Positions 8,498-15,561 of a stretch of DNA of 27,554 bases are shown in pieces. Both the position numbers and the translations under genes were made by a program. Origin of the DNA: an uncultured Ruminococcus sp. (GTDB lineage Bacteria; Bacillota; Clostridia; Oscillospirales; CAG-272); assembly GCA_902783705.1 (NCBI GenBank), contig CACZSA010000152.1, positions 1-27,554 of the forward strand. Reading direction: 5' to 3'. The first letter of the stretch is position 1. Each line of letters opens with the position of its first letter. The notes beneath the pieces are model-generated. The model was not told the origin of the DNA, made no database searches, and saw only the letters and a list, made by a program, of their open reading frames with translations.

Positions 8498-8526
8498 ATT
8501 ATAGCACCCTTTTCCCGTTTTTGCAA
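8498..8526 (-). promoter_or_regulatory. Sigma-A-type promoter of the rhamnose/envelope operon
   Basis: On the minus strand a TTGCAA -35 box (8526-8521) is separated by exactly 17 bases from a perfect TATAAT -10 box (8503-8498). Transcription would start near 8491, leaving a leader of about 80 bases before the first gene at 8409. No comparable promoter was seen in the short gaps between the downstream genes. Confidence 0.75.
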
Positions 8527-8539
8527 TGGATTTCCCGCG

Positions 8540-8558
8540 AAAAACAGGAGGCTCCCGT
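8540..8558 (-). terminator. Possible intrinsic terminator after mutS2
   Basis: Read on the minus strand, ACGGGA pairs with TCCTGT around a three-base GCC loop (one G-T pair) and is followed directly by a run of five T. It lies about 85 bases after the mutS2 stop and just before the promoter of the next operon, where a terminator would be expected. The stem is short, so strength is uncertain. Confidence 0.4.
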
Positions 8559-8641
8559 GCCGGTTTGATGATTATTTATCGATTTTCTTACAAAATTTTA
8601 CTGAAAATTCACACAAGAGCGACGCCATTCATCCGTTCAAA

Positions 8642-11014
8642 TCACAATTCGAGCACCGTGACGCCGTAATCGCCCTCGCCGTACGCGCCGACGCGGAAGG
8701 ATTTGATGCGTTTATCGTGCTTGAACTGGCTGTGCAGGGCGTTCCGGAGCGCGCCGGTCCCCTTCCCGTGGATGACCGTAGCCTGATGCACGCCGGCGAC
8801 GATGGCGGAGTCGATGTACTGATCGACCACGAACCACGCCTCCTCGCTCGTCATCCCGCGCACGTCGCATTCGAGCTTGAAGCTCTTCGTCACCTGCGCA
8901 CGAGCCTTAGCCTCGCGCTTCTGTTCGGCCTTCTTCGCCTCCTCCGCGTCCTCGAGCAGCCGTAAATCCTTGACGTTGACGCGCATCTTCACGACGCCCA
9001 TGCGGACGTTCGCGTTGCCGTTCTTGTCGGGATCCTCGAGAAGGACGCCCTGCGTGCCGAGGTTGCGGTGGCGGATCACGTCGCCCTTTTTCAGGGGACG
9101 CGGAAGGACGTAATCGTCGTCGTCATCCGCTCCGAGGACGGGATTCATCCGGTCGTCGTATTCACGCACGCGCTGGCGCACGCTCTTCTTCGCGTCGGAG
9201 ATCGCCTCGCCGAAGCGTTCGGAATCCTTTTCCTTTTTCGCCTTCTCCAGCTCCGTGATGACGAAGTCGGAGGTCGCGCGGGCTCCGTCGAGGAGCTCCT
9301 GCGCCTTCTTCCGCATCCGGTCGGCTTCTTTTTCGGCGCCCGCGAGCTTTTCCTTGAGCTCCGCTTCGGACTTTGCGCGGTAGGCCTCGAATTCCCGCCG
9401 CGACTGCTCCGCCGCAGCCTTTTCCTTTTCGAGCTCGATCCGGGCCGCTTCGAGCTTTGCGATCACCGTCTCGAAGTTCTGCGAGCCCGTGTCGACGAAG
9501 TGCTCCGCGCGCTTGACGATGCCGGGGGCCAGCCCGAGCTTTTCGGAGATCGCGAAGGCGTTGGACTTGCCGGGCGTGCCGATGATGAGGCGGTAGGTCG
9601 GACGGAGCGTCTCGACGTCAAATTCGCACGACGCGTTCACGACGCCGTCCGTCTCGATAGCGTAGGCTTTCAGTTCGGCATAGTGCGTCGTCGCCGCGCA
9701 GAGGGTCCCGTTCAGCCGGGTCTCCTCGAGGATCGACATGGCGAGCGCCGCGCCTTCGACCGGGTCCGTGCCCGCGCCGAGCTCGTCAAAGAGGACGAGG
9801 GAGTTCTCGGTCATCTTGTCGATGATCGTCACGATGCCCTTCATGTGCGAGGAGAAGGTCGAGAGGGACTGCTCGATGGACTGCTCGTCGCCGATATCGG
9901 AGAAGACCTCGTCGAACACGCCCATGACGGAGGTGTCGTCCGCCGGGATGTGCAGCCCCGCCTGCGTCATCAGCGCGAAGAGGCCGAGGGTCTTCAGGGT
10001 GACGGTCTTGCCGCCGGTGTTCGGTCCGGTGATGACGACCATCTGATAGTTCCGCCCGAGGGAGATCGAAATCGGGACGACGGTCTTCTTGTCGAGGAGG
10101 GGATGGCGCGCGCGGTTGAGCTCGATCACGCGCTTGTCCGAGATCTGCGGGGCCGCCGCGTTCATCTGATAGGAGAGCTCGCCGCACGCGAAGATGAAGG
10201 CCAGCTCCGTGATGTTGAGATAGTCGAGGACGATCGTCTGCCCGGAGACGGCGACGCCCGCGGAGAGGTCGCGCAGGATCCGCTCGATCTCATGCGCTTC
10301 CCTCGCCTCAAGCTCGCGCATCTCGTTGTTCGCCTCCACGACCGCCATCGGCTCGATGAAGATCGTCGCGCCGGAGGAGGAGGTGTCGTGGATCAGGCCC
10401 TTCACCTCGTTGCGGTATTCGGCCTTGACCGGGATGACGAAGCGTCCGCCGCGGGTGGTGACGATATTCTCCTGCAGATACTTGGACTGCCCGGAGGTGT
10501 AGCGCTGGAGGATCTCCTTGATCTTCGCGTCCGTGTTCCGCTTCTTGCGGCGGATGTCGGAGAGCTCCGGGGAGGCCTCGTCCGCGACAAAATCCTCCGC
10601 CACGACGGAGCGGGTGATCTTGTCCTCGAGGGGACGGTTGGGGGTCAGCCGCTCGAAAATCTCCGCGAGGGAGGTGTCGGGCGTGCGGTCGCTCTTCACG
10701 TAGTCGAGGAGCGTCCGGGAGGTGCGCAGGACGGCGGCGCAGTCGAGAAGCTCGCGCAGGGAGAGGATCGCGTCCTTTTCCGCGCGTTCGACGGAGGGCC
10801 GGATATCCGTCACTCTGCCGAAGGAGGGAAGGCCTTTCAGCCCGATCAGGGTCTTCGCGTCCGTCGTATGGGCGAGGCGCAGGCGGACCTTGTCGATGTC
10901 GGAGGTCGGGGTCAGCCGCCTCGCCATCTCCGCCGCCCCCTCGGTCTGCGCGTGGGTGGCGAGGAGATCGAGGATCTTGTCAAATTCAAGGGTAGTCAGG
11001 GCTTTTGCGTTCAT
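8642..11014 (-). CDS. mutS2: MutS2 family endonuclease/ATPase
   Basis: A 790-residue MutS2, the usual length. The N-terminal half carries the clamp-like and lever regions (MutS domains III/IV-like) without the mismatch-recognition domain of MutS1. The ATPase has the Walker A motif GPNTGGKT (330-337) and Walker B DELGAGTDP (410-418), with TTHYAELK after it. A long charged coiled coil follows (about 500-620). The C-terminal Smr nuclease domain (about 712-790) has CDVRGM and HGKGTGALR. In Bacillota such proteins suppress homologous recombination or split collided ribosomes (RqcU role). The ATG at 11014 has GAGG eight bases upstream. It is divergent from an XRE regulator with which it may share an operator. 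Confidence 0.96.
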   Translation of the reverse strand: MNAKALTTLEFDKILDLLATHAQTEGAAEMARRLTPTSDIDKVRLRLAHTTDAKTLIGLKGLPSFGRVTDIRPSVERAEKDAILSLRELLDCAAVLRTSRTLLDYVKSDRTPDTSLAEIFERLTPNRPLEDKITRSVVAEDFVADEASPELSDIRRKKRNTDAKIKEILQRYTSGQSKYLQENIVTTRGGRFVIPVKAEYRNEVKGLIHDTSSSGATIFIEPMAVVEANNEMRELEAREAHEIERILRDLSAGVAVSGQTIVLDYLNITELAFIFACGELSYQMNAAAPQISDKRVIELNRARHPLLDKKTVVPISISLGRNYQMVVITGPNTGGKTVTLKTLGLFALMTQAGLHIPADDTSVMGVFDEVFSDIGDEQSIEQSLSTFSSHMKGIVTIIDKMTENSLVLFDELGAGTDPVEGAALAMSILEETRLNGTLCAATTHYAELKAYAIETDGVVNASCEFDVETLRPTYRLIIGTPGKSNAFAISEKLGLAPGIVKRAEHFVDTGSQNFETVIAKLEAARIELEKEKAAAEQSRREFEAYRAKSEAELKEKLAGAEKEADRMRKKAQELLDGARATSDFVITELEKAKKEKDSERFGEAISDAKKSVRQRVREYDDRMNPVLGADDDDDYVLPRPLKKGDVIRHRNLGTQGVLLEDPDKNGNANVRMGVVKMRVNVKDLRLLEDAEEAKKAEQKREAKARAQVTKSFKLECDVRGMTSEEAWFVVDQYIDSAIVAGVHQATVIHGKGTGALRNALHSQFKHDKRIKSFRVGAYGEGDYGVTVLEL

Positions 11015-11040
11015 GCATGGTACCTCATGGTGCGTTCCGC

Positions 11041-11089
11041 GATTGAAAAACTCACGGTGTGATTGAAAACTTCCCCGGAAAACTCACGG
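11041..11089. repeat. Interleaved short direct repeats in the mutS2 leader
   Basis: GATTGAAAA occurs at 11041-11049 and 11061-11069, 20 bp apart. AAAACTCACGG occurs at 11047-11057 and 11079-11089, 32 bp apart. The repeats fill the gap between mutS2 and its predicted start site and would be transcribed in the mutS2 leader. Their role is unknown; duplicated binding sites or a slippage duplication are both possible. Confidence 0.6.
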
Positions 11090-11098
11090 AACAATTTC

Positions 11099-11127
11099 TT
11101 GATTCCCGGGCCGGTTTCTGGTATCAT
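11099..11127 (+). promoter_or_regulatory. Promoter of the XRE regulator gene
   Basis: TTGATT (11099-11104), a 17-base spacer and TATCAT (11122-11127) form a good sigma-A-type promoter, with TGG directly before the -10 box. Transcription would start near 11134, at the edge of the palindrome GAACCGGTTC. The leader to the ATG at 11177 is about 43 bases. Confidence 0.65.
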
Positions 11128-11150
11128 AGAGTCAGAACCGGTTCAAACAA
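11123..11150 (-). promoter_or_regulatory. Promoter of mutS2, overlapping the divergent promoter
   Basis: On the minus strand TTGTTT (11150-11145), a 16-base spacer and TATGAT (11128-11123) form a plausible promoter. Its -10 box overlaps the -10 box of the divergent XRE promoter, and its spacer contains the palindrome at 11135-11144. Start would be near 11116, giving a leader of about 100 bases. Confidence 0.5.
11135..11144. promoter_or_regulatory. Palindromic candidate operator between mutS2 and the XRE gene
   Basis: GAACCGGTTC is a perfect 10-bp palindrome. It covers about +1 to +10 of the XRE gene and lies between the -35 and -10 boxes of the mutS2 promoter. A protein bound here would hinder both. 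The adjacent XRE regulator is the natural candidate, but this is inference. Confidence 0.45.
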
Positions 11151-11176
11151 TTTGTATTTTCAGAAAGGATGTATAT

Positions 11177-12289
11177 ATGTTACCGATTGGAGAAAGAATA
11201 CGGAATCTGCGGCGAACAAGGAATGAGACGCAGGAAGGGCTTTCCGAAATACTCGGCGTGTCCTTTCAGGCGGTCAGCCGCTGGGAGAACGGCGACGCGT
11301 ATCCCGATATCGAACTGCTCCCGAAGATCGCCGCGCACTTCGGCGTCACGACGGACATCCTGCTCGGGGCGGATGAGGAGACGCGGAACACGGAGCGGGA
11401 GAAGCGGCTGGAGAACTATCGGACTGCGCTCAGCACTGGAGACGGTACGATGGAACACTTCAGAACCTCAATGGAGGCATACCGGGAATTCCCGGATCAT
11501 CCTTCCTTTGCCGTCAGAGCGCTCTACGATCTTGTCATTCACAAATGCATGGAACGCGAGCAAGCGCTCCCCATTGTGCGGGAACTGTGCGAATCCCTTG
11601 TCGGAACGGACGCCCAAAGCGAAGCCGTCCGTTTTATGTACCTATTTGAAGACGAAGACAAACTCTCGCGCTGGGAACAATTAACCGCATGGCAATATAC
11701 CAGTCCCCGACTTTATGAAGAACGGTACGATTATCGTGAAGAAATTGATAACTGCAACAGGCAGCGTCAGAAAAATCTGTTCGCCGAATTGGATTACAGC
11801 TTCATCCATTATTTCGGCAAACGGGCAGAAGGTGATCGGGAAGATCCTGCTTCATGGGCGACCGGGTTGGAGTGCGCGCTTCGCATCATTGACTGTCTGC
11901 GCGACCCCTCTGACGACGAAGACGGCTGGATCAGCGAACGTACTTATATTCTGATGCGTCTTGCCCGTTATCGGTTCCTGCTCGGAAATAGAACCGATGG
12001 ATATGATGCTTTGCGAAAAGCAGTTGAACTCGCCGAAATCGTCATGTCCCGTCCACCGGAGTATGTGTTTTCGTTCCACACGTCTGTTCTTGATCTCGTG
12101 AACGGTTCCCGCCTTAACGATTTCGATCCACTGGTCTCAGAATCCGATACCATGACATCATGTTTCTATGATATGATAGCAACAATAGGAGGAAATGGCA
12201 CCGGATGGTTTGAAGTCGTCAAAGACGAACCGGAGTATCAGAACATCGCGGCGCGAATTCGCGCGATGAACCCGGTGAATGCCAAATAA
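11177..12289 (+). CDS. XRE-family helix-turn-helix regulator with long C-terminal region
   Basis: A 370-residue protein with an N-terminal HTH_3 DNA-binding domain (about 5-62: IGERIRNLRRTRNETQEGL, VSFQAVSRWENGDAYPDIELLPKIAAHF), followed by about 300 residues of mostly helical sequence without a motif I can name; it may be a TPR-like sensor region. The ATG at 11177 is preceded by AAAGGA at good spacing; the frame is open further upstream but runs into the promoter. The HTH part is GC-rich like its neighbours, while the rest is clearly poorer in GC (27 of 60 bases at 11641-11700, 25 of 60 at 11701-11760) with different codon use. That suggests acquired or recombined DNA. It is probably autoregulated through the palindrome upstream. 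Confidence 0.85.
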   Translation: MLPIGERIRNLRRTRNETQEGLSEILGVSFQAVSRWENGDAYPDIELLPKIAAHFGVTTDILLGADEETRNTEREKRLENYRTALSTGDGTMEHFRTSMEAYREFPDHPSFAVRALYDLVIHKCMEREQALPIVRELCESLVGTDAQSEAVRFMYLFEDEDKLSRWEQLTAWQYTSPRLYEERYDYREEIDNCNRQRQKNLFAELDYSFIHYFGKRAEGDREDPASWATGLECALRIIDCLRDPSDDEDGWISERTYILMRLARYRFLLGNRTDGYDALRKAVELAEIVMSRPPEYVFSFHTSVLDLVNGSRLNDFDPLVSESDTMTSCFYDMIATIGGNGTGWFEVVKDEPEYQNIAARIRAMNPVNAK

Positions 12290-12297
12290 TCCCCCCA

Positions 12298-12324
12298 CCC
12301 CGCTCATCATGGGCGGGGCTTTTT
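12298..12324 (+). terminator. Intrinsic terminator of the XRE gene
   Basis: CCCCGCTC (12298-12305) pairs with GGGCGGGG (12311-12318) around a five-base loop, followed by C and five T. It lies nine bases after the regulator's stop and overlaps the last codon of the convergent recO gene. On the minus strand no T-run follows the hairpin, so it acts mainly on the plus strand. Confidence 0.85.
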
Positions 12325-13111
12325 ATGTCCGCACCTTCTTATAATACTCCAGCGACGAGAAGCCGTGCTCGATGTGGTTGAGAAGATACCGCTCGCAGAC
12401 GACGTTCAACAGCGACTGCTCCGGCCGCTCGAGCGCGAAGGACAGGAATTTCTTCTGCGGCGCCTCCTCGATGAAGCGCAGAGCCGCGAGGACGGGCGGG
12501 CTGACCCGGATAAGGATCTTCGCCGTCTCGTCCGCGAGGTATTCGGGATCGTTTTCGAGGAGCGTGCGGCACTTTTTGCAGAGCAGACGCCCGTTCATCA
12601 CGTCGAGCGTCGAATCCTCGCCCGACACGTCCCGCCCGCAGATCCCGCAGCCCGAGAGGTCCGGCATGAACCCCTCCTGCACCGCGAGCCGGAATTCAAA
12701 CGCGGCGCGGATGCGCTCGAGGGGGATCTCCTTTTTGTTCGCCGCCGCCCAGAGCGCGTTCAGCGTCAGGCGCATGAGCGGTTCGTTCTCGATCTCCTCC
12801 TGCGCGAACTCGCACGCCGCGTCGCAGAGGTAGTTCGCCAGGGCGAGGCGCTCCACGTCGTAGCGCAGCTCCATGAAGTTGTCGATGAAGAACGCGTCGG
12901 CGATGTACCAGTATTTCGTCCGCCGCCGGAGGAGGAAGGTGCTGTACGCGAACATCTGCGCGGACGCCGCGTATTTCGAGCGCATGGACGAGACGCCCTT
13001 GCCGCTCACCGTGATCCGCCCGCGCTCCGCCGTCAGCAGGGTGATGAGCTTGTCCGCCTCGCCCGTCGCCGTCTCCCGTACGACGAGGCCGTCGATCTCG
13101 AGCTCTTCCAT
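12323..13111 (-). CDS. recO: DNA repair protein RecO
   Basis: A 262-residue RecO, which helps load RecA onto single-stranded DNA in the RecFOR pathway. The N-terminal OB fold (about 1-80) begins MEELEIDGLVVRETATGEADKL... in family style. The helical C-terminal domain carries a four-cysteine zinc site at Cys155, Cys158, Cys178 and Cys181, as in Gram-positive RecO proteins. The ATG at 13111 lies six bases after the era stop; the ribosome binding site is weak, suggesting translational coupling. It is the last gene of the yqfC-recO block and converges on the XRE gene. Confidence 0.95.
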   Translation of the reverse strand: MEELEIDGLVVRETATGEADKLITLLTAERGRITVSGKGVSSMRSKYAASAQMFAYSTFLLRRRTKYWYIADAFFIDNFMELRYDVERLALANYLCDAACEFAQEEIENEPLMRLTLNALWAAANKKEIPLERIRAAFEFRLAVQEGFMPDLSGCGICGRDVSGEDSTLDVMNGRLLCKKCRTLLENDPEYLADETAKILIRVSPPVLAALRFIEEAPQKKFLSFALERPEQSLLNVVCERYLLNHIEHGFSSLEYYKKVRT

Positions 13112-13117
13112 GGCGGA

Positions 13118-14008
13118 TTACTGCACGTCCTCGGGACGGAAGCCGAGATTGTAAAGCGACGCCTCGCTGTCTCTCCACTTCTCCTTGACCTTCACCCAGA
13201 GGTTGAGGTACACCTTTGTGCCGAAAAATTCCTCCATGTCCTCTCTCGCGTAGGTCCCGATGCGTTTGAGCGTCTCGCCGTTCTTGCCGACGATGATGCC
13301 CTTGTGGCTCTGCTTCTCGCAGTAGATCTCGGCGCGGATGCGGAGGATATCCTCCTCGTCCTTGAATTCCTCGATGACGACGGCGGTGCCATGCGGGACC
13401 TCGTCGGAGAGGAGACGCAGGGTCTTCTCCCGGATGATCTCCGCGGCGATCTGGCGCTCCGGCTGGTCCGTGAGGCTGTCGCCGTCGAACATCCAGTCGC
13501 CCTCGTAGAGAAACTGCGCGCATTCCTCGAGGACCTCGTCGACATTCTTGCCGTTTGCGGCGGCGGTCGGGACCACGGCGTCGAAGCTGTGCAGGGCGGC
13601 GTACCCCGCGATGGTCTCGGCGAGCTTCTCGCGGTTCACGAGGTCGATCTTGTTCAAAACGAGGATCGAGGGCAGGCCGGCCTTTTCGATCTGACCGATC
13701 AGGTTCTTTTCAATTTCTCCGGCGGGGTATCCCGCTTCGGCGATGAGGATCACCGCGTCCGCCGCCCCGACCGAGGAGCGCACGGACTTCATCATGTATT
13801 CGCCGAGCTTGTTCTTCGCGTGGTGGACGCCCGGCGTGTCGAGGAACACATACTGATCCTCGCCCTTGGTCAGGATCCCGGCGATGCGGTTCCGCGTGGT
13901 CTGCGGCTTCGGGGAGACGATCGCGACCTTCTCGCCGAGGAGGTGGTTCATCAGGGTGCTCTTGCCGACGTTCGGACGTCCGACGATGGCGATAAATGCG
14001 GTTCTCAT
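13118..14008 (-). CDS. era: GTPase Era
   Basis: A 296-residue Era, an essential GTPase that binds the 3' end of 16S rRNA during small-subunit assembly. The GTPase domain has G1 GRPNVGKST (10-18), the switch region PQTTRNR (35-41), G3 DTPG (57-60) and G4 NKID (119-122). The C-terminal KH domain has GIIVGKNGETLK, where the usual third residue before the GKxG core is I and here V, a mild change. The start is one base after the ybeY stop. It lies downstream of ybeY and upstream of recO, the standard Firmicutes order. Confidence 0.97.
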   Translation of the reverse strand: MRTAFIAIVGRPNVGKSTLMNHLLGEKVAIVSPKPQTTRNRIAGILTKGEDQYVFLDTPGVHHAKNKLGEYMMKSVRSSVGAADAVILIAEAGYPAGEIEKNLIGQIEKAGLPSILVLNKIDLVNREKLAETIAGYAALHSFDAVVPTAAANGKNVDEVLEECAQFLYEGDWMFDGDSLTDQPERQIAAEIIREKTLRLLSDEVPHGTAVVIEEFKDEEDILRIRAEIYCEKQSHKGIIVGKNGETLKRIGTYAREDMEEFFGTKVYLNLWVKVKEKWRDSEASLYNLGFRPEDVQ

Positions 14009-14009
14009 G

Positions 14010-14504
14010 TTATTCTTTTTCCTCTCTTTGCTTCACTTCCAGGCCGATGTGCTTCATGACGGTCCGCTGATGCGCGCGCATCTCAGCGTCCTCCTCCTCG
14101 GAGTTCACGTGATCGTAGCCGAGCAGGTGCAGGACCGAATGGACGGTGAGAAACGCGCATTCCCGCTCGTAGCTGTGGCCGTATGTCTCCGCCTGCTCCG
14201 CCGCGCGCTCGAGGGACAATACGATGTCGCCGAGCTCGCAGATCTCACCCGGGGCGGGCACATCGCCGTTCTTCATGTCGTACATCGGGAACGAGAGCAC
14301 GTCCGTCGGCGCGTCGATCCCGCGGAATTCGCGGTTCTTCTCCCGGATCCCCTCGTTGTCCGTAAAGGTCACGGACACCATCGCGTCCCGATCGAAATGC
14401 TCGCATTCGAGCGTCCCGCGCACGGCCTTTTTGATGAGGCGGCGCATGGCGAACCCGGCCTTCTTTTTTGTCTGATCGTTTGAAAAATCGATGTGCAGCT
14501 TCAT
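14010..14504 (-). CDS. ybeY: Endoribonuclease YbeY (rRNA maturation factor)
   Basis: A 164-residue metal-dependent RNase involved in 16S rRNA 3'-end maturation and ribosome quality control. The zinc motif HSVLHLLGYDH, with its three histidines, is intact, and FRGIDAPTDVLSFPM is the conserved family stretch. I choose the ATG at 14504, with AGAGGA about ten bases upstream. A GTG at 14513 overlapping the phoH stop is possible but sits too close to that site. The usual neighbours dgkA and cdd, often found between ybeY and era, are absent. Confidence 0.95.
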   Translation of the reverse strand: MKLHIDFSNDQTKKKAGFAMRRLIKKAVRGTLECEHFDRDAMVSVTFTDNEGIREKNREFRGIDAPTDVLSFPMYDMKNGDVPAPGEICELGDIVLSLERAAEQAETYGHSYERECAFLTVHSVLHLLGYDHVNSEEEDAEMRAHQRTVMKHIGLEVKQREEKE

Positions 14505-14509
14505 TTTTG

Positions 14510-15550
14510 TCACGTCCTCTTCGGTCTGTACTGCTTCTTCTCGCGGCTCTCCTCGCGGCGTTCGTTTGCCCGGACCGCGCGCTCGTGCTCGTACCGGTCG
14601 TAGGCCATGATGATCTTCTGCACGAGGCGGTGGCGGACCACGTCGCGCTCGTTGAACTCGTGGATGCCGATGTCGTCGATGTTTTTGAGGATCTGCGAGG
14701 CGATCGACAGCCCGCTCTTCGTGCCGCGCGGCAGGTCGGTCTGGGTCAGGTCGCCCGTGACCACCGCCTTCGAGCCGTTGCCGAGACGGGTTAAGAACAT
14801 CTTCATCTGCTCGGGCGTCGTGTTCTGCGCCTCGTCGAGGATGATGAAGGAATCGTCGAGGGTCCGTCCGCGCATGTAGGCGAGCGGCGCGATCTCGATG
14901 GTCATCTTCTCGATCATCTTCGCGCAGCTCTCCGCCCCGAGCATCTCATAGAGCGCGTCGTAGAGCGGGCGGAGGTAGGGGTCGATCTTGCTCTGCAGGT
15001 CCCCCGGGAGGAATCCGAGGCGTTCCCCGGCCTCCACCGCCGGACGCGTGAGGATGATCCGGGAGACCTCGTGCGCGCGCAGGGCCTTCACCGCCGCGGC
15101 GACCGCGAGATAGGTCTTGCCCGTGCCCGCCGGACCGACGCCGAGGACGATGGTGTTCTTTTTTATGAGCTCGAGGTATTTCTTCTGTCCTACGGTCTTC
15201 GGCTTGATCGGCTTGCCCTTCGCCGTCACGAAGAAGCAGTCGTCGTCGAACGCGGAGAGCTCGGACATCCGGCCCTCCTTCACCATGCCGATGATGTAGT
15301 CGACGCTCTGGTCGGTCAGCTCGTCGCCGAACGTGACGATGCGCCGCAGGTAGCCGAGCGCGTCTGCCGCCATCCCGACGCCGGGCTCCTCGCCGTCGAC
15401 GGTGATCGTGTCCCCGTCGTCATTCTGATTCTGTATATTCCGGATACGGACGCCGAATTCGCTCTCCAGCCGGTTGACGTTCCGGTCGAAGCTGCCGAAA
15501 AGGCGTGATGTGACCTCCGAGGAGGCTGTCGTGATCTTTCTCTGTGCCAT
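14510..15550 (-). CDS. phoH: PhoH-like ATPase
   Basis: A 346-residue cytoplasmic P-loop ATPase of the PhoH/YbeZ family, functionally associated with YbeY. Walker A is GPAGTGKT (139-146), followed by RPAVEAGERLGFLPGD, the Walker B region DDSFIILDEAQNTTPEQMKMFLTR and VVTGDLTQTDLPRG. The C-terminus is strongly basic (REESREKKQYRPKR), consistent with RNA binding. GGAG lies six bases before the ATG at 15550; the ATG at 15556 overlaps that site and is less likely. It lies between yqfD and ybeY, and a possible internal promoter lies about 310 bases upstream inside yqfD. Confidence 0.95.
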   Translation of the reverse strand: MAQRKITTASSEVTSRLFGSFDRNVNRLESEFGVRIRNIQNQNDDGDTITVDGEEPGVGMAADALGYLRRIVTFGDELTDQSVDYIIGMVKEGRMSELSAFDDDCFFVTAKGKPIKPKTVGQKKYLELIKKNTIVLGVGPAGTGKTYLAVAAAVKALRAHEVSRIILTRPAVEAGERLGFLPGDLQSKIDPYLRPLYDALYEMLGAESCAKMIEKMTIEIAPLAYMRGRTLDDSFIILDEAQNTTPEQMKMFLTRLGNGSKAVVTGDLTQTDLPRGTKSGLSIASQILKNIDDIGIHEFNERDVVRHRLVQKIIMAYDRYEHERAVRANERREESREKKQYRPKRT

Positions 15551-15561
15551 GGGCATCTCCG

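Noticed and set aside
9068..11062. A 664-codon open frame on the plus strand opposite mutS2
   Set aside because: It is an antisense shadow produced by high GC and lack of AT-rich stop codons; its translation is Arg/Gly/Asp/Val-rich low-complexity sequence with no domain, while mutS2 is certain.
11097..11176. Start of the XRE regulator further upstream (for example at 11063)
   Set aside because: The region holds the promoter and palindrome; the ATG at 11177 has a ribosome binding site and begins the HTH domain at the usual distance.
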